From a virus, in IMG/VR virus record IMGVR_UViG_3300021142_000021, positions 1 to 64,000 of that record: DNA of 64,000 nt. One strand, given 5' to 3'. The notes under the pieces are model-generated. The model saw nothing but the letters and a program-made list of their open reading frames with translations. It searched no databases and was not told where the DNA came from. The position numbers and the translations under genes were made by a program. Of the stretch, positions 7,386 through 15,686 are shown piece after piece (the stretch's first letter is position 1; each line of letters opens with the position of its first letter).

Positions 7386-8514
7386 GTGGGAATTCCTTCT
7401 TTAACCAATCTAAATTCTTTCTTCCAGGATTAGGTTCATACCAACCCTTCTTACCGTGTATATTTAACACTGATTGAAAATATTCCTCATACATAGGTGC
7501 TATTCTTTCCATAGAGTAATTCTTTTCCGCATATTGTCTGCAATCTGCCGGTTTAATATTACCAATATTTTTAGCTGCCCATACAAATTGTTCAAATGTT
7601 CTACCACGATATCCTGTATAACCGTGTATGTTATTTTCAGCCAACGCACCCCAATCAGAAGATATAACAGGTGTTCCCGACAGCATAGATTCTATCTGCA
7701 CACCTGCGAATGGTTCGTTATACATCGAAATAACAAAAGTAGCACGAGCCTTACTCATTAACTTTCGTCTTAATTCTGTATCAGCATGGCCTACTTCAGT
7801 AACATGATCAGGGATAGTCTTATATCCCATATCTAATAAACTGCCTTGACCAGCAATAACTAACTTTGCACCAATTTCTCTAGTAATTTGTTCAGCAATA
7901 TGAACACCTTTACCATCATAAACACGACCTATGTATAAGAAGTAATCATCTTTCTTCTTTGTATAAGTAAAATCATTTAAATCAAAGTAGTTAGGTATTA
8001 CAACTTCATACCAATCTTCATTACACTGTAATACACTATTTAATCCATAATAGGCAGAATGCATGGCATATGATTCAAAAATCTTATATCTAGCCCAATG
8101 CCCTGCTGGATATCCAATACCGGGTTCAACTGTTATAAGATCGGGGTGAGCATCACATACAGGTCTAACGCCGTGACCCCAGAAAGGTAATATGAAATCC
8201 TTAGGTTGTTTGCGTTTTCCAATTTCTTTAATAGCATTCTTAAAAAAAGTTTGATATGCTAAGTCATTTAGATCGTATTTAAAGAATGATTTACGCCAGT
8301 CGTAATCACCATATGTTTGTTTCCATACATCTGATGTTAGAACCGTAACATGTTCATCACATACAACATCAGACTCTTCGTGACCGTAATGTATGATAGT
8401 ATGACCACGGTCAGACATCATTTGACAAAACTTAACTACTTTTTGTGTGAAGGCACAAGCTGTAAATTCTTTACTGCTAACCGTGTGCGGAACGCCTAAT
8501 ACGTGAAATCTCAT
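7378..8514 (-). CDS. Glycosyltransferase, GT4-like (GT-B fold)
   Basis: A 378-residue protein of the GT-B type. The C-terminal donor-binding half shows IGRVYDGKGVHIAEQI, LVIAGQGSL and the EX7E-like motif EPFAGVQIESMLSGTPVISSDWGALAE near residues 264-290. The N-terminal half is more divergent. It should transfer a sugar from an activated nucleotide; acceptor unknown. It heads a three-gene minus-strand unit with a methyltransferase and the endolysin. The start has an AAGGGGA site, and a TATAAATA box lies at 8536-8543, so late expression is likely. Possible roles are virion glycosylation or modification of the host surface. Confidence 0.8.
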   Translation of the reverse strand: MRFHVLGVPHTVSSKEFTACAFTQKVVKFCQMMSDRGHTIIHYGHEESDVVCDEHVTVLTSDVWKQTYGDYDWRKSFFKYDLNDLAYQTFFKNAIKEIGKRKQPKDFILPFWGHGVRPVCDAHPDLITVEPGIGYPAGHWARYKIFESYAMHSAYYGLNSVLQCNEDWYEVVIPNYFDLNDFTYTKKKDDYFLYIGRVYDGKGVHIAEQITREIGAKLVIAGQGSLLDMGYKTIPDHVTEVGHADTELRRKLMSKARATFVISMYNEPFAGVQIESMLSGTPVISSDWGALAENNIHGYTGYRGRTFEQFVWAAKNIGNIKPADCRQYAEKNYSMERIAPMYEEYFQSVLNIHGKKGWYEPNPGRKNLDWLKKEFPHA

Positions 8515-8535
8515 CTTTATTCCCCTTGCTTCTTA

Positions 8536-8543
8536 TATTTATA
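8536..8543 (-). promoter_or_regulatory. Late promoter box TATAAATA, minus strand
   Basis: The minus strand reads TATAAATA, identical to the T4 late consensus, 22 bases before the glycosyltransferase ATG at 8514. It is divergent from the plus-strand box at 8550-8557. Confidence 0.6.
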
Positions 8544-8549
8544 ACGGGA

Positions 8550-8557
8550 GATAAATA
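8550..8557 (+). promoter_or_regulatory. Late promoter box GATAAATA
   Basis: GATAAATA lies 31 bases before the ATG at 8589. The ribosome binding site CAAGGG (8576-8581) can pair with CCCTTG at 8523-8528, but this may only reflect the two divergent genes having similar binding sites. Confidence 0.6.
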
Positions 8558-8588
8558 GCAGGTAAATAGTGATAACAAGGGACTTAAC

Positions 8589-9092
8589 ATGGCAACAGGA
8601 AAAGTAAATGGGAAAAGTAAAGGCAATACATTCGAAAGAAAAATTGCTAATCTGTTGTCTGAGAGATTTCACCAACATACCGGTATAGAAAAAAGCTTCA
8701 GAAGAAATGCAGACAGTGGTTCATTCTTTGGTGGCGGTAACAAATCGAGAGTAACACAATACGACTTAGAACACGCTGCATTTGGTGACTTAATATGCCC
8801 TGATACTTTTTTATTCTCAGTAGAATGCAAGCACTATAAAACCGGGCCATCATTTCAGTCGATAGTCAATAAAGAAGTGACACAGTGGGATACATGGATC
8901 AAGCAGGTAGAACAAGATTCCACAAACGCAAATAAATTACCATTATTGATTATAAAATACAATAACGTTCCAGAATTTGTATTTGTGAAAAACAAGTTAG
9001 AGATAGATGAGATACTACAATATAAGGGGTATTATTCTTATACCTTATCTGAGATATTAAAGCTGACTAATGAGATATTCTTTAATAATTAG
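8589..9092 (+). CDS. PD-(D/E)XK nuclease-like protein
   Basis: A 167-residue protein with the pattern of small resolvase-like nucleases: KGNTFERKIANLLSERF near residues 11-27, an acidic residue in AFGDLICPD near residue 60-70, then FSVECKHYK, a classic E-x-K element, at about residues 76-84. These fit a PD-(D/E)XK core like that of Holliday junction resolvases or restriction-type nucleases. T4-like phages need a resolvase to unlink DNA before packaging, but a precise role is not shown. It stands alone behind a late box and converges on the next gene with a TTAG overlap. Confidence 0.65.
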   Translation: MATGKVNGKSKGNTFERKIANLLSERFHQHTGIEKSFRRNADSGSFFGGGNKSRVTQYDLEHAAFGDLICPDTFLFSVECKHYKTGPSFQSIVNKEVTQWDTWIKQVEQDSTNANKLPLLIIKYNNVPEFVFVKNKLEIDEILQYKGYYSYTLSEILKLTNEIFFNN

Positions 9093-10048
9093 CTATTCAA
9101 CAAAATAAACTCTTCATAAGAAGGTGCAAGAGTTTTTATAAATCTTCCATTGCTAATTTTCTCTAAGTGTAGTAAGGTTATATTATAATTCTCTTCACAT
9201 CTCCAGTGGAATGGTACAGTATATCCAAACTCTTCACTCCACCTCAACCAAATATTTATACCACCATCATTGAAAATATGAACCGTGTCGTGCTCATCAC
9301 TTGTTAAGATAATGCAACCTAAGATTTCTACATGTTCTTCTTGACTGAAATTTTTATAATTCTTTAAACCTAGTAATTGAGATGGCTCTTTGGTTTTATA
9401 TGTACTACCACTTATACTATATTTTGCATGATGATACTGTACAGGAATATTAGATCTAAGTTCTTTTGTGTTTGGATCTGATAATTTTATGCCTTCAATA
9501 GGACGTTTAGTAAAATGCGATTCTAGTTGTCTCTTAGAACTATTCGGCCCATGCTGCAGAAGCAACCCATATTCTAAATTTTCATCCTTAAAGAATGCCT
9601 GCCTAAGATCGCCACCCTCTTTAGTTCCGTGGTGTCTTAGGGTGTATTTCTTGTCCTTCCGCAATTCAAAATCAACTCTATATGTATCTAGTCTATCAAA
9701 TATATTATCAGATTTACCTCTAACAATTGCATGTTTATCTTTAAGATAAATTAGATTAGATATAGTCTGTTGATTAAAATATCTATCATATAATGCTATT
9801 TTAAATATTTTTCTTGCAATAACTGAGTTAGTGACATTGAGAATAGGGTGGAAATATTTTTCATCATGAAAGGTATAGTTATTTTTATCTAATTCGTGTT
9901 GCTCTAATGATAGATCTGGTAGAAATATTACTTGATCTATATCTGAGATAGCAAAGACATTAAGAGCCTTAAGATCGGCCTCGGATAAATTTTCGAACTT
10001 GTATGTATTGTTTTTATATTTCTGATGTTGTGTATATTCTGTAGACAT
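9089..10048 (-). CDS. Unknown protein, 319 aa
   Basis: The product is not recognised. It starts at an ATG with an AAAGGAAA site and is rich in charged and aromatic residues, with no signal peptide or membrane segment. Segments such as YRVDFELRKDKKYTLRHHGTKEGG and EILGCIILTSDEHDTVHIFNDGG look like beta strands, and HFTKRPIEGIKL and HWRCEENYNITLLHLEKI carry His and Glu residues that might bind metal. A host-type promoter candidate lies at 10076-10105, so it may be expressed early. It converges with the nuclease-like gene. Confidence 0.65.
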   Translation of the reverse strand: MSTEYTQHQKYKNNTYKFENLSEADLKALNVFAISDIDQVIFLPDLSLEQHELDKNNYTFHDEKYFHPILNVTNSVIARKIFKIALYDRYFNQQTISNLIYLKDKHAIVRGKSDNIFDRLDTYRVDFELRKDKKYTLRHHGTKEGGDLRQAFFKDENLEYGLLLQHGPNSSKRQLESHFTKRPIEGIKLSDPNTKELRSNIPVQYHHAKYSISGSTYKTKEPSQLLGLKNYKNFSQEEHVEILGCIILTSDEHDTVHIFNDGGINIWLRWSEEFGYTVPFHWRCEENYNITLLHLEKISNGRFIKTLAPSYEEFILLNS

Positions 10049-10075
10049 TGTTTCCTTTGTTGTGTCAAGAAGTTC

Positions 10076-10105
10076 AGTATATGCTCAACATTTACTGAAA
10101 AGCAA
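10076..10105 (-). promoter_or_regulatory. Sigma70-like promoter candidate, minus strand
   Basis: Minus-strand TTGCTT (10100-10105) and TATACT (10076-10081) are 18 bases apart, 28 bases upstream of the 319-residue gene. The spacer overlaps a 7 bp inverted repeat TTCAGTA/TACTGAA (10073-10099). Confidence 0.4.
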
Positions 10106-10116
10106 TGAACTTCGCG

Positions 10117-11892
10117 TTAAATCACTACATCACTACTCTCTAAACTAGTGAAACCACCTTCTTTAACAACCTTCAACACGTTTGATACGCGACCTACAAG
10201 TTCATCCCTATGTGAAATTAAGTAAATATTTCTATTATTTTCTCTACACATCTTTTTTAATATAGCGACAGAAGCTTCTACACCACTTGAATCGAGTCCC
10301 GAATCTACTAGTTCATCGATAAACAATAAGTTGATCTTGTTATTCATATTCTCAAATACGTCTCTAAAACTCCAACTTAGAGATAATATTAATCGTGTGC
10401 GCTCGCCACGAGAAAGGTTATCAAAGTCAAATTCCTTACCATACATAGAAATCTCTACCTCCAGATCGGATTTGAATTTTACTAAATGTGGCAAACCTAT
10501 GTCTGTTAAATAATGTGCTAAACGATGATTTAAGAATGCTAAATTTTGATCAATAATCTTCTTACGAATAAATGAGTCTTTGTTTGTTAATAGCTTTAAT
10601 AGAAAATCTTGATGATCTCGTAAATTGACAAGATTATTCAATACCGTAAAATCAATTGCTTGTAATCCGTCCCGTTTTAGAACTACGATCTGATCTACAT
10701 ATGGATTAATTGTATCTAAATCCGATGCTAAACTATTACCTAAGGTATCTAGTGTTGTCTTATGATTCCATGCTTCATCAATTGTATCGTAGAAGGGCTC
10801 GGGCAACTTAGGGATCATAGATGCAACTGTTGTTGCAAGTGTTTTTACTTCGTCCCGTTTTACTGCTTTTTCGGCTAATCTTGTCTTGGCGTCGCTATGT
10901 TGGGCTACATATTCGCTATGCACCGCAGCATGTGTATCTTTGTCCATTTCCTGGCTACATGTAGGGCAGATCTTCTCGACAGAACTTGCTAAAACTTTAT
11001 CTAAACGAACAATCGTCCTAGATGAATCAGTAACATCCTTTTCGAGCCCGCTTAATTCTTTAGCAAGAGATCTATACTCAGCAGTTAAATCTTCAACTTC
11101 TTTCTTAGACTTGTGTAAAGCAATTTCATCATCGATATTAACATTAAGTAGTTCTAAGATAGATGCTTGAAGTTTATCTATCCTTAGCGACTTCGCGCTA
11201 TCCCACGCCTTGGACTTTGCCTCAAGCCCTGTAATATTCTGTTCAATCCTTTTATTAGCCTCCGTTGCCGCCGTAATTCTAAATTCCTCTTCTTTGATTT
11301 CATCTTTTGTTATCCTTGCTTCTTCTTTAAGCTTGTCTGCTTTTTCAGAGAGTTTGGTAATGCCTAAGAGCTGCTCAATTATAATTCTTTGATCATTTGT
11401 TTTTAACGCAAGGAAAGGTTCTACGTATGTGTTAAGGGCTACCAAGTGACTAAAAAGGTCATGCGAAATGCCAAGTATTAATTCTATTTCTTTTTGTGTA
11501 TTAGAATTTTCACCTTGTGCCTCATCTGTCTTTTCACCATCATCTTGTTCTGTGCCATCTTTAATAAACTTAAATATATTAGGCTTTCTACCACGTATAA
11601 TTTTATATTTTTGCCCATGCACTTCAAAATCGACTGTAACAACCATATTCTTTTGGTTTGTGGCATTAATTAGATTATCTTTTCTGATCTTTGTTAATGC
11701 CGCACCAAACAATCCATAAGATAATGCATTTACAATTGCCGATTTACCAACTCCGTTACGATTATCGTTGCCGCCTAGATCTAAATTTTCACCCAGAACC
11801 AAAACTAAATCAGTGCCGTGAAAATTAATACTCTGAACAACATTACCGATACTTAAGAAATTCTTAATTGTTATTGAATTGATTACTATCAT
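10117..11892 (-). CDS. 46: gp46-like recombination nuclease ATPase (SbcC/Rad50)
   Basis: A 591-residue SMC-type ATPase. Walker A is NGVGKS at residues 46-51, a CPTC zinc hook lies near residues 305-310 between two coiled-coil arms, the ABC signature LSRGERTRL is near residue 490 and Walker B NLLFIDELVDSGLD near residue 520, followed by LISHRDEL. This is the large subunit of the T4 gp46/gp47 complex, which resects DNA ends for recombination-dependent replication and degrades host DNA. Length is close to T4 gp46 (560). Its start overlaps the gp47-like gene by four bases (ATGA). Confidence 0.93.
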   Translation of the reverse strand: MIVINSITIKNFLSIGNVVQSINFHGTDLVLVLGENLDLGGNDNRNGVGKSAIVNALSYGLFGAALTKIRKDNLINATNQKNMVVTVDFEVHGQKYKIIRGRKPNIFKFIKDGTEQDDGEKTDEAQGENSNTQKEIELILGISHDLFSHLVALNTYVEPFLALKTNDQRIIIEQLLGITKLSEKADKLKEEARITKDEIKEEEFRITAATEANKRIEQNITGLEAKSKAWDSAKSLRIDKLQASILELLNVNIDDEIALHKSKKEVEDLTAEYRSLAKELSGLEKDVTDSSRTIVRLDKVLASSVEKICPTCSQEMDKDTHAAVHSEYVAQHSDAKTRLAEKAVKRDEVKTLATTVASMIPKLPEPFYDTIDEAWNHKTTLDTLGNSLASDLDTINPYVDQIVVLKRDGLQAIDFTVLNNLVNLRDHQDFLLKLLTNKDSFIRKKIIDQNLAFLNHRLAHYLTDIGLPHLVKFKSDLEVEISMYGKEFDFDNLSRGERTRLILSLSWSFRDVFENMNNKINLLFIDELVDSGLDSSGVEASVAILKKMCRENNRNIYLISHRDELVGRVSNVLKVVKEGGFTSLESSDVVI

Positions 11893-12908
11893 AGATTATT
11901 ATATATTTCGATGAACTTATTAATTTCAAACTTTGAATCATTATCTAACGTGTTTAGACATTCGATAACAATTTGATCCACTGTTTTTAGTGTAATATCA
12001 CCCGTAAATTCCTTAGTTAAATCATCATTGGGGTTTCGAATAAGCTTAAACTCTCTTACGCTATACTGAGACATAAATGTTTCACGTAAAAAAGCTGCTT
12101 CTTCGTACGTTATGTCGATGTCTAAAGTAACTTGAAGATATGTTTTAGGTTTAAGATAGATATCTGGATTAGCTAGTAATGCCGCTAAGTTGATACTTAT
12201 AAAGCGCGGTCCACCTGTATAATCTAAGAACTCTGGTTCCTTATCCCATTCTAAATACATGGCACCACGTTCAAAGTCCCAAACATCGCTGTAATTATGT
12301 CCGAAAGGATTACCAATATAAGTAACCTTGCCTTTTGTTTGCCGTAGGTGAAAGTGTCCAGAGAACACGTAATCCTGATGTTTGAAATGTTCTGCATTGA
12401 TGCCACCGTGATCGGGCATCTCGACTTGAGCATTCATTTTAAATCCCGGAAGTTCTAAATGACCGAAAAGATATTTTGATTTGATGTTAACAATATCTTC
12501 CCACTCATCATTAACTAACCAAGGCACAAAAGCAACATCATCGACGACAAGAGGTTCATCTACGAGCACAATATTAGGATATAGTGCAGCAAACTTCATT
12601 GATGTTACAGAACGGTTATCACGAAAGTATAAATCGTGATTTCCAACCATAAAATATGTCTTCTTAAACGAACTATTCAACATACCTAGCAATTTAATGC
12701 TATATTCGAGTGTCTGAGCATTGATTGTATTCCTATGGTGCATAAAGTCGCCCATAAAAATACATGTATCAACATCTCGACTCTTTGCTTCAGCTATTAA
12801 CCATTCGGTATAGTCTATGCAATCGTCGAGATGTGTTACTGAATTATGCTTTAGACCGAGATGGATGTCACTGAAAACTATCGCTCTTTTAAAAAGTTGA
12901 TTTGTCAT
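11889..12908 (-). CDS. 47: gp47-like nuclease (SbcD/Mre11)
   Basis: A calcineurin-like metallophosphoesterase of 339 residues. Metal-binding motifs are in order: FSDIHLG at residues 12-18, GDFMHHR near 53, GNHDLY near 95, GHLEL near 150 and GHFHLRQ near 180. It is the nuclease partner of gp46. The start is taken as the ATG at 12908, which overlaps the upstream endonuclease stop as ATGA and has an AGGGGG site eight bases away; a GTG at 12917 is also in frame but would have no better site. Translation is thus coupled to the inserted homing endonuclease. Confidence 0.93.
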   Translation of the reverse strand: MTNQLFKRAIVFSDIHLGLKHNSVTHLDDCIDYTEWLIAEAKSRDVDTCIFMGDFMHHRNTINAQTLEYSIKLLGMLNSSFKKTYFMVGNHDLYFRDNRSVTSMKFAALYPNIVLVDEPLVVDDVAFVPWLVNDEWEDIVNIKSKYLFGHLELPGFKMNAQVEMPDHGGINAEHFKHQDYVFSGHFHLRQTKGKVTYIGNPFGHNYSDVWDFERGAMYLEWDKEPEFLDYTGGPRFISINLAALLANPDIYLKPKTYLQVTLDIDITYEEAAFLRETFMSQYSVREFKLIRNPNDDLTKEFTGDITLKTVDQIVIECLNTLDNDSKFEINKFIEIYNNL

Positions 12909-13657
12909 ATCTCCCACCCCCTAAATCCGCGATGAGTTTTATTTTCTTTTGTTTTTAATAATATACGATCTATTATGCACCCATATTCTCTACTGAATGC
13001 TGATTTACTATCGTATATTTTAATTGTCCCATCGACAAATTCTATCTTTACTTTTTTAGATACTTTTGCTGCACCTAATAATCCGCCTAGTTTTGCCTGT
13101 TCATCTCGAATTTCTTTATTTTTATTTCGTGATATAATCATTTGTTCTCTTTTCTTTTCCACTAACTCGGGATGAGATTTATAAAATTCGATAAGTGTCT
13201 CTGATCTTTTTTTATATACTTCTTCAGTATGTAAATGCTTCGTTAATTCGCGTCGTTCGTCATTAGTTTTATTCTTCCATTTTATATTATAATTATAGTC
13301 GGTCATTGTAAAACTATATAATTGCTTTAACTGGTTAATCTCATCTTCTGTAAATTGCGATAAATCTTGTCCTATACCGTCACCGCCACGGGTAGAATTA
13401 TAGCCCTTCTTGTATGAATTATACTCATCTATCCAGTAAATCTCTTTAAATGCTAAATCGATAATTCTGTCAGAATGATCAATGATCTCGTATCGGAATT
13501 TATCTGGGCCTTTTCTTAGAGCCATATAGAATTTTGTATCTTTAGTGAGACAATCCCGTTTATGTGTTTTCCATCTATGTTCGAGATGTTCGAGATGTGT
13601 ATCGAATCCGATATAGCAGAGATTATTTTCGACATTTGTTATTTTATAGATAAACAT
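12905..13657 (-). CDS. GIY-YIG homing endonuclease
   Basis: A 250-residue free-standing endonuclease of the Seg/GIY-YIG type. The catalytic module is at the N-terminus: MFIYKITN, CYIGFDT, an Arg in EHRWKTHKRD and the catalytic Glu in FKEIYWIDEYN near residues 75-85. A Lys/Glu-rich linker follows, then a C-terminal helix-turn-helix-like module (IKIYDSKSAFSREYG) of the IENR1/NUMOD1 kind. It sits between gp55 and gp47 genes. Start ATG 13657 is preferred over a TTG at 13669 because MFIYKI begins the domain. A hairpin holding a late box lies directly upstream and covers the ribosome binding site. The stop is fused to the gp47 start as ATGA. Confidence 0.85.
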   Translation of the reverse strand: MFIYKITNVENNLCYIGFDTHLEHLEHRWKTHKRDCLTKDTKFYMALRKGPDKFRYEIIDHSDRIIDLAFKEIYWIDEYNSYKKGYNSTRGGDGIGQDLSQFTEDEINQLKQLYSFTMTDYNYNIKWKNKTNDERRELTKHLHTEEVYKKRSETLIEFYKSHPELVEKKREQMIISRNKNKEIRDEQAKLGGLLGAAKVSKKVKIEFVDGTIKIYDSKSAFSREYGCIIDRILLKTKENKTHRGFRGWEI

Positions 13658-13662
13658 ATTAC

Positions 13663-13699
13663 GATCCAAAGTGTATAATGTTATTTATCACTTTGGATC
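13663..13699 (-). promoter_or_regulatory. Late promoter in RBS-masking hairpin
   Basis: A perfect 11 bp inverted repeat (GATCCAAAGTG 13663-13673 with CACTTTGGATC 13689-13699) has a 15-base loop. On the minus strand the loop, with its first stem base, contains GATAAATA (13682-13689). The 3' arm holds the GGA ribosome binding sequence seven bases before the endonuclease ATG. Read-through RNA from the gp55 promoter would fold and hide the site; RNA started at the late box would lack the 5' arm. T4 I-TevI is controlled in the same way. Confidence 0.7.
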
Positions 13700-13702
13700 A
13701 CA

Positions 13703-14605
13703 TTATTCGTTGTCATCTCTGGCCGCTTCCTGTGCTTCTTCTCTTAGTTGCCTAATATCTGCTTCGATATTTAACTGACGTGTAAAGCTAGGACTTGCTC
13801 CACTATCGATTAATAAATCATCGCGCAGATCTTGATTTTTCTTTTCTAAGTTAAGAACTCTCGTAAAGCTATTCTGTAAAGATTGTGTATAATATGAGAA
13901 TGGATTATCACTCTTGGATTCGTCAAACTGTAAACCCATTTGCGCTAATTGAAGTAGAGCCTGCCCCTTCATTTCATCAATGTATGTATAACCGCGCCAG
14001 TTGCCACGTTGACCGTATTTGTTTACCATAAGGATAAACATCTTAGCAAGCTTATTAGTAATAGAACCGCGCTCTAGATTAAACTTTCCACCTTTGGAAT
14101 GTGATCGGCCAACTTCTTTTGTAGTACCATTTTCAATAATATAATGTTTGAATGGGAAGAAATTTAATTTAACATGGCTATCTGCTGTGCTCTTTGGATT
14201 CTTCTTTCTACCGGGTGCAAGTGGAATATGTTCAAATGTTAAAACACGATATACTAAATCATCAACATTAATTGTATCAGGTTTAATCTTATATTCGGAC
14301 ATCTTTGGTCTCTCTGTCCTAGATGTGTTGTTAGCTACCGCTACAGCAAATGCAGCCGATCCAATTCTAGCTGCTCTGGCAGCTTTTGCTTTTTCCTGAA
14401 CTTCGGGAAGAAATGCTTCTTGAGCATTATCTATGATAACATCATAGTCAGCATACTTCTGATCAGTATATTCACAGAAAGAATTCTTACTCTGGTGAAT
14501 TTCCTTCAACATATCTTTGTTATTTAAGTAGTTAACTTTCTTAACCGGGAATATTGAAATAACCTCCGGTGTTTCCTCTTCTTCAAAATCTATAGAACCG
14601 ATCAT
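13703..14605 (-). CDS. 55: gp55-like late transcription sigma factor
   Basis: A 300-residue protein similar to T4-like gp55, the small sigma factor that directs host RNA polymerase to late promoters. The region-2-like core YTYIDEMKGQALLQLAQMG and NPFSYYTQSLQNSFTRVLNLEKK lies near residues 210-265. An N-terminal extension of about 100 residues makes it longer than T4 gp55 (185). Start ATG 14605 is chosen because it has AAAGGAGA at the right distance; an in-frame ATG at 14641 does not. A sigma70-type promoter at 14632-14660 explains expression before the late phase. GATAAATA boxes in this window are its likely targets. Confidence 0.88.
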   Translation of the reverse strand: MIGSIDFEEEETPEVISIFPVKKVNYLNNKDMLKEIHQSKNSFCEYTDQKYADYDVIIDNAQEAFLPEVQEKAKAARAARIGSAAFAVAVANNTSRTERPKMSEYKIKPDTINVDDLVYRVLTFEHIPLAPGRKKNPKSTADSHVKLNFFPFKHYIIENGTTKEVGRSHSKGGKFNLERGSITNKLAKMFILMVNKYGQRGNWRGYTYIDEMKGQALLQLAQMGLQFDESKSDNPFSYYTQSLQNSFTRVLNLEKKNQDLRDDLLIDSGASPSFTRQLNIEADIRQLREEAQEAARDDNE

Positions 14606-14631
14606 ATTTTCTCCTTTAGAGCGTTCTGTAC

Positions 14632-14660
14632 AGTATAACAAAAGAAGTTCGTAGAGTCAA
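14632..14660 (-). promoter_or_regulatory. Sigma70 promoter for gp55
   Basis: On the minus strand TTGACT (14655-14660), a 17-base spacer and TATACT (14632-14637) match host sigma70 consensus at 5/6 and 5/6. It lies 26 bases before the gp55 start. Early or middle synthesis of the late sigma factor is expected. Confidence 0.75.
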
Positions 14661-14694
14661 GGGTTCCGTGATTAACACACCTGTTTATAACCAA

Positions 14695-14702
14695 GATAAA
14701 TA
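14695..14702 (+). promoter_or_regulatory. Late promoter box GATAAATA
   Basis: GATAAATA lies 21 bases before the ATG at 14724 and heads the run gp48/54-like, gp53, hub and spike genes. An AAGGGA ribosome binding site follows. Confidence 0.65.
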
Positions 14703-14723
14703 AGCAGATAAGGGAATATATAA

Positions 14724-15398
14724 ATGTCAAATCAAGATCAACGAGCACGATTACAACCGAAATCATTAGATAATGAAGAGGTTCTCGGCCCACGAGATCC
14801 TACAAATATTTTATTCCCTCTATGGTCAACACGTGGTGTCCTTTTTCCTTATACGCCGTCTGTTGCTACAGGCAACGTTGTAGAGTACGATCCTTCAAGC
14901 TTTATTCATTCAAACTATGGATATAATGCTTATGTTAGGTCATATCCGAAACCTATTAGTATTTCTGCGGAATTTACAGCGCAGTCAAATGATGAAGCTA
15001 TATATTTATTGGCGGTGATAAGTTTCTTCCGGTCCGTTACGAAATCTTATTTCGGTGTTAACCCGTATGAGAAGGCAGGAACACCTCCCCCGACCCTTAT
15101 ATTTAACTATTTAGGTGATTATCAATTTAATAATGTCCCTGTTATTGTTAAGAATTTCGAATACACATACGAGGCAGATATTGATTATATTCCAATTAGT
15201 ACAGCAAATAATCAAATATTCTCTAGCAATATTGGCGTAAATCTTCCGATTGGTAATAACGGTGGTTTCACTTGGGTACCAACACACTTAAAGGTGCAAT
15301 TAGATTTGGATACTCAGTATATTCCTATTAAGATGAGAAATGAATTTAATCTAGATAAATTCCGCCAAGGTAAATTACTTAATAAGGGATACATTTAA
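14724..15398 (+). CDS. Baseplate tail-tube cap/initiator (gp48/gp54-like)
   Basis: The 224-residue protein has the pattern of the T4-like tube-initiation proteins that join the baseplate hub to the tail tube: a central beta core with PISISAEFTAQSNDEAIYLLAVISFFRSVTK near residues 72-105, then PPTLIFNYLGDYQFNNVPVIVKNFEYTY near 120-150. The next gene is a gp53-like wedge protein, which supports the baseplate assignment. It cannot be settled by eye whether gp48 or gp54 is the closer relative; only one such gene is present. Start has an AAGGGA site and an upstream late box; the stop overlaps the next ATG by one base. Confidence 0.7.
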   Translation: MSNQDQRARLQPKSLDNEEVLGPRDPTNILFPLWSTRGVLFPYTPSVATGNVVEYDPSSFIHSNYGYNAYVRSYPKPISISAEFTAQSNDEAIYLLAVISFFRSVTKSYFGVNPYEKAGTPPPTLIFNYLGDYQFNNVPVIVKNFEYTYEADIDYIPISTANNQIFSSNIGVNLPIGNNGGFTWVPTHLKVQLDLDTQYIPIKMRNEFNLDKFRQGKLLNKGYI

Positions 15399-15685
15399 TG
15401 GCAACCAATTCTAAAGACACGAGTCAGTATCTATTGACCCCAGTTAAAAATTGGTATCTAGATCTATGGGTGCCAAGAACTATTGCCGCAAACGACTATG
15501 ATAAGATTTTAGTCATACCGCCGGCATTTGATCAACGCCCTGACTTATTAAGCCAACAAGAATATGGCACTCCAAAGTTATGGTGGGTATTCTCTCTTAG
15601 AAATCCAGATCTTATAATTGATCCTATAAATGACTTTGTTTCCGGATTAGAAATTTATATTCCTAAAAACATTTTGAAGAATTAA
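15398..15685 (+). CDS. 53: gp53-like baseplate wedge protein
   Basis: A 95-residue protein matching the conserved core of T4 gp53, which links neighbouring wedges around the hub. The core is the LysM-like segment YGTPKLWWVFSLRNPDLIIDPINDFVSGLEIYIP at about residues 53-88. It is shorter than T4 gp53 (196 residues), as in many aquatic T4-like phages. The start overlaps the preceding stop (TAATG), so translation is coupled; the next gene starts one base after its stop codon. Confidence 0.8.
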   Translation: MATNSKDTSQYLLTPVKNWYLDLWVPRTIAANDYDKILVIPPAFDQRPDLLSQQEYGTPKLWWVFSLRNPDLIIDPINDFVSGLEIYIPKNILKN

Positions 15686-15686
15686 T

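Noticed and set aside
8523-8581. Masking hairpin pairing CCCTTG with the binding site CAAGGG.
   Set aside because: The complementarity is expected because two divergent genes have similar ribosome binding sites; the loop is 47 bases.
12909-12917. GTG start for gp47 at 12917.
   Set aside because: The ATG at 12908 overlaps the upstream stop as ATGA and has the better-placed AGGGGG site.
13663-13699. The hairpin after gp55 as a simple transcription terminator.
   Set aside because: No U-run follows on the minus strand, and the late box in its loop plus the binding sequence in its 3' arm fit translational masking better.
14606-14641. Longer gp55 start at ATG 14641.
   Set aside because: No binding site, and it would overlap the -10 box of the sigma70 promoter at 14632-14637; ATG 14605 has AAAGGAGA.
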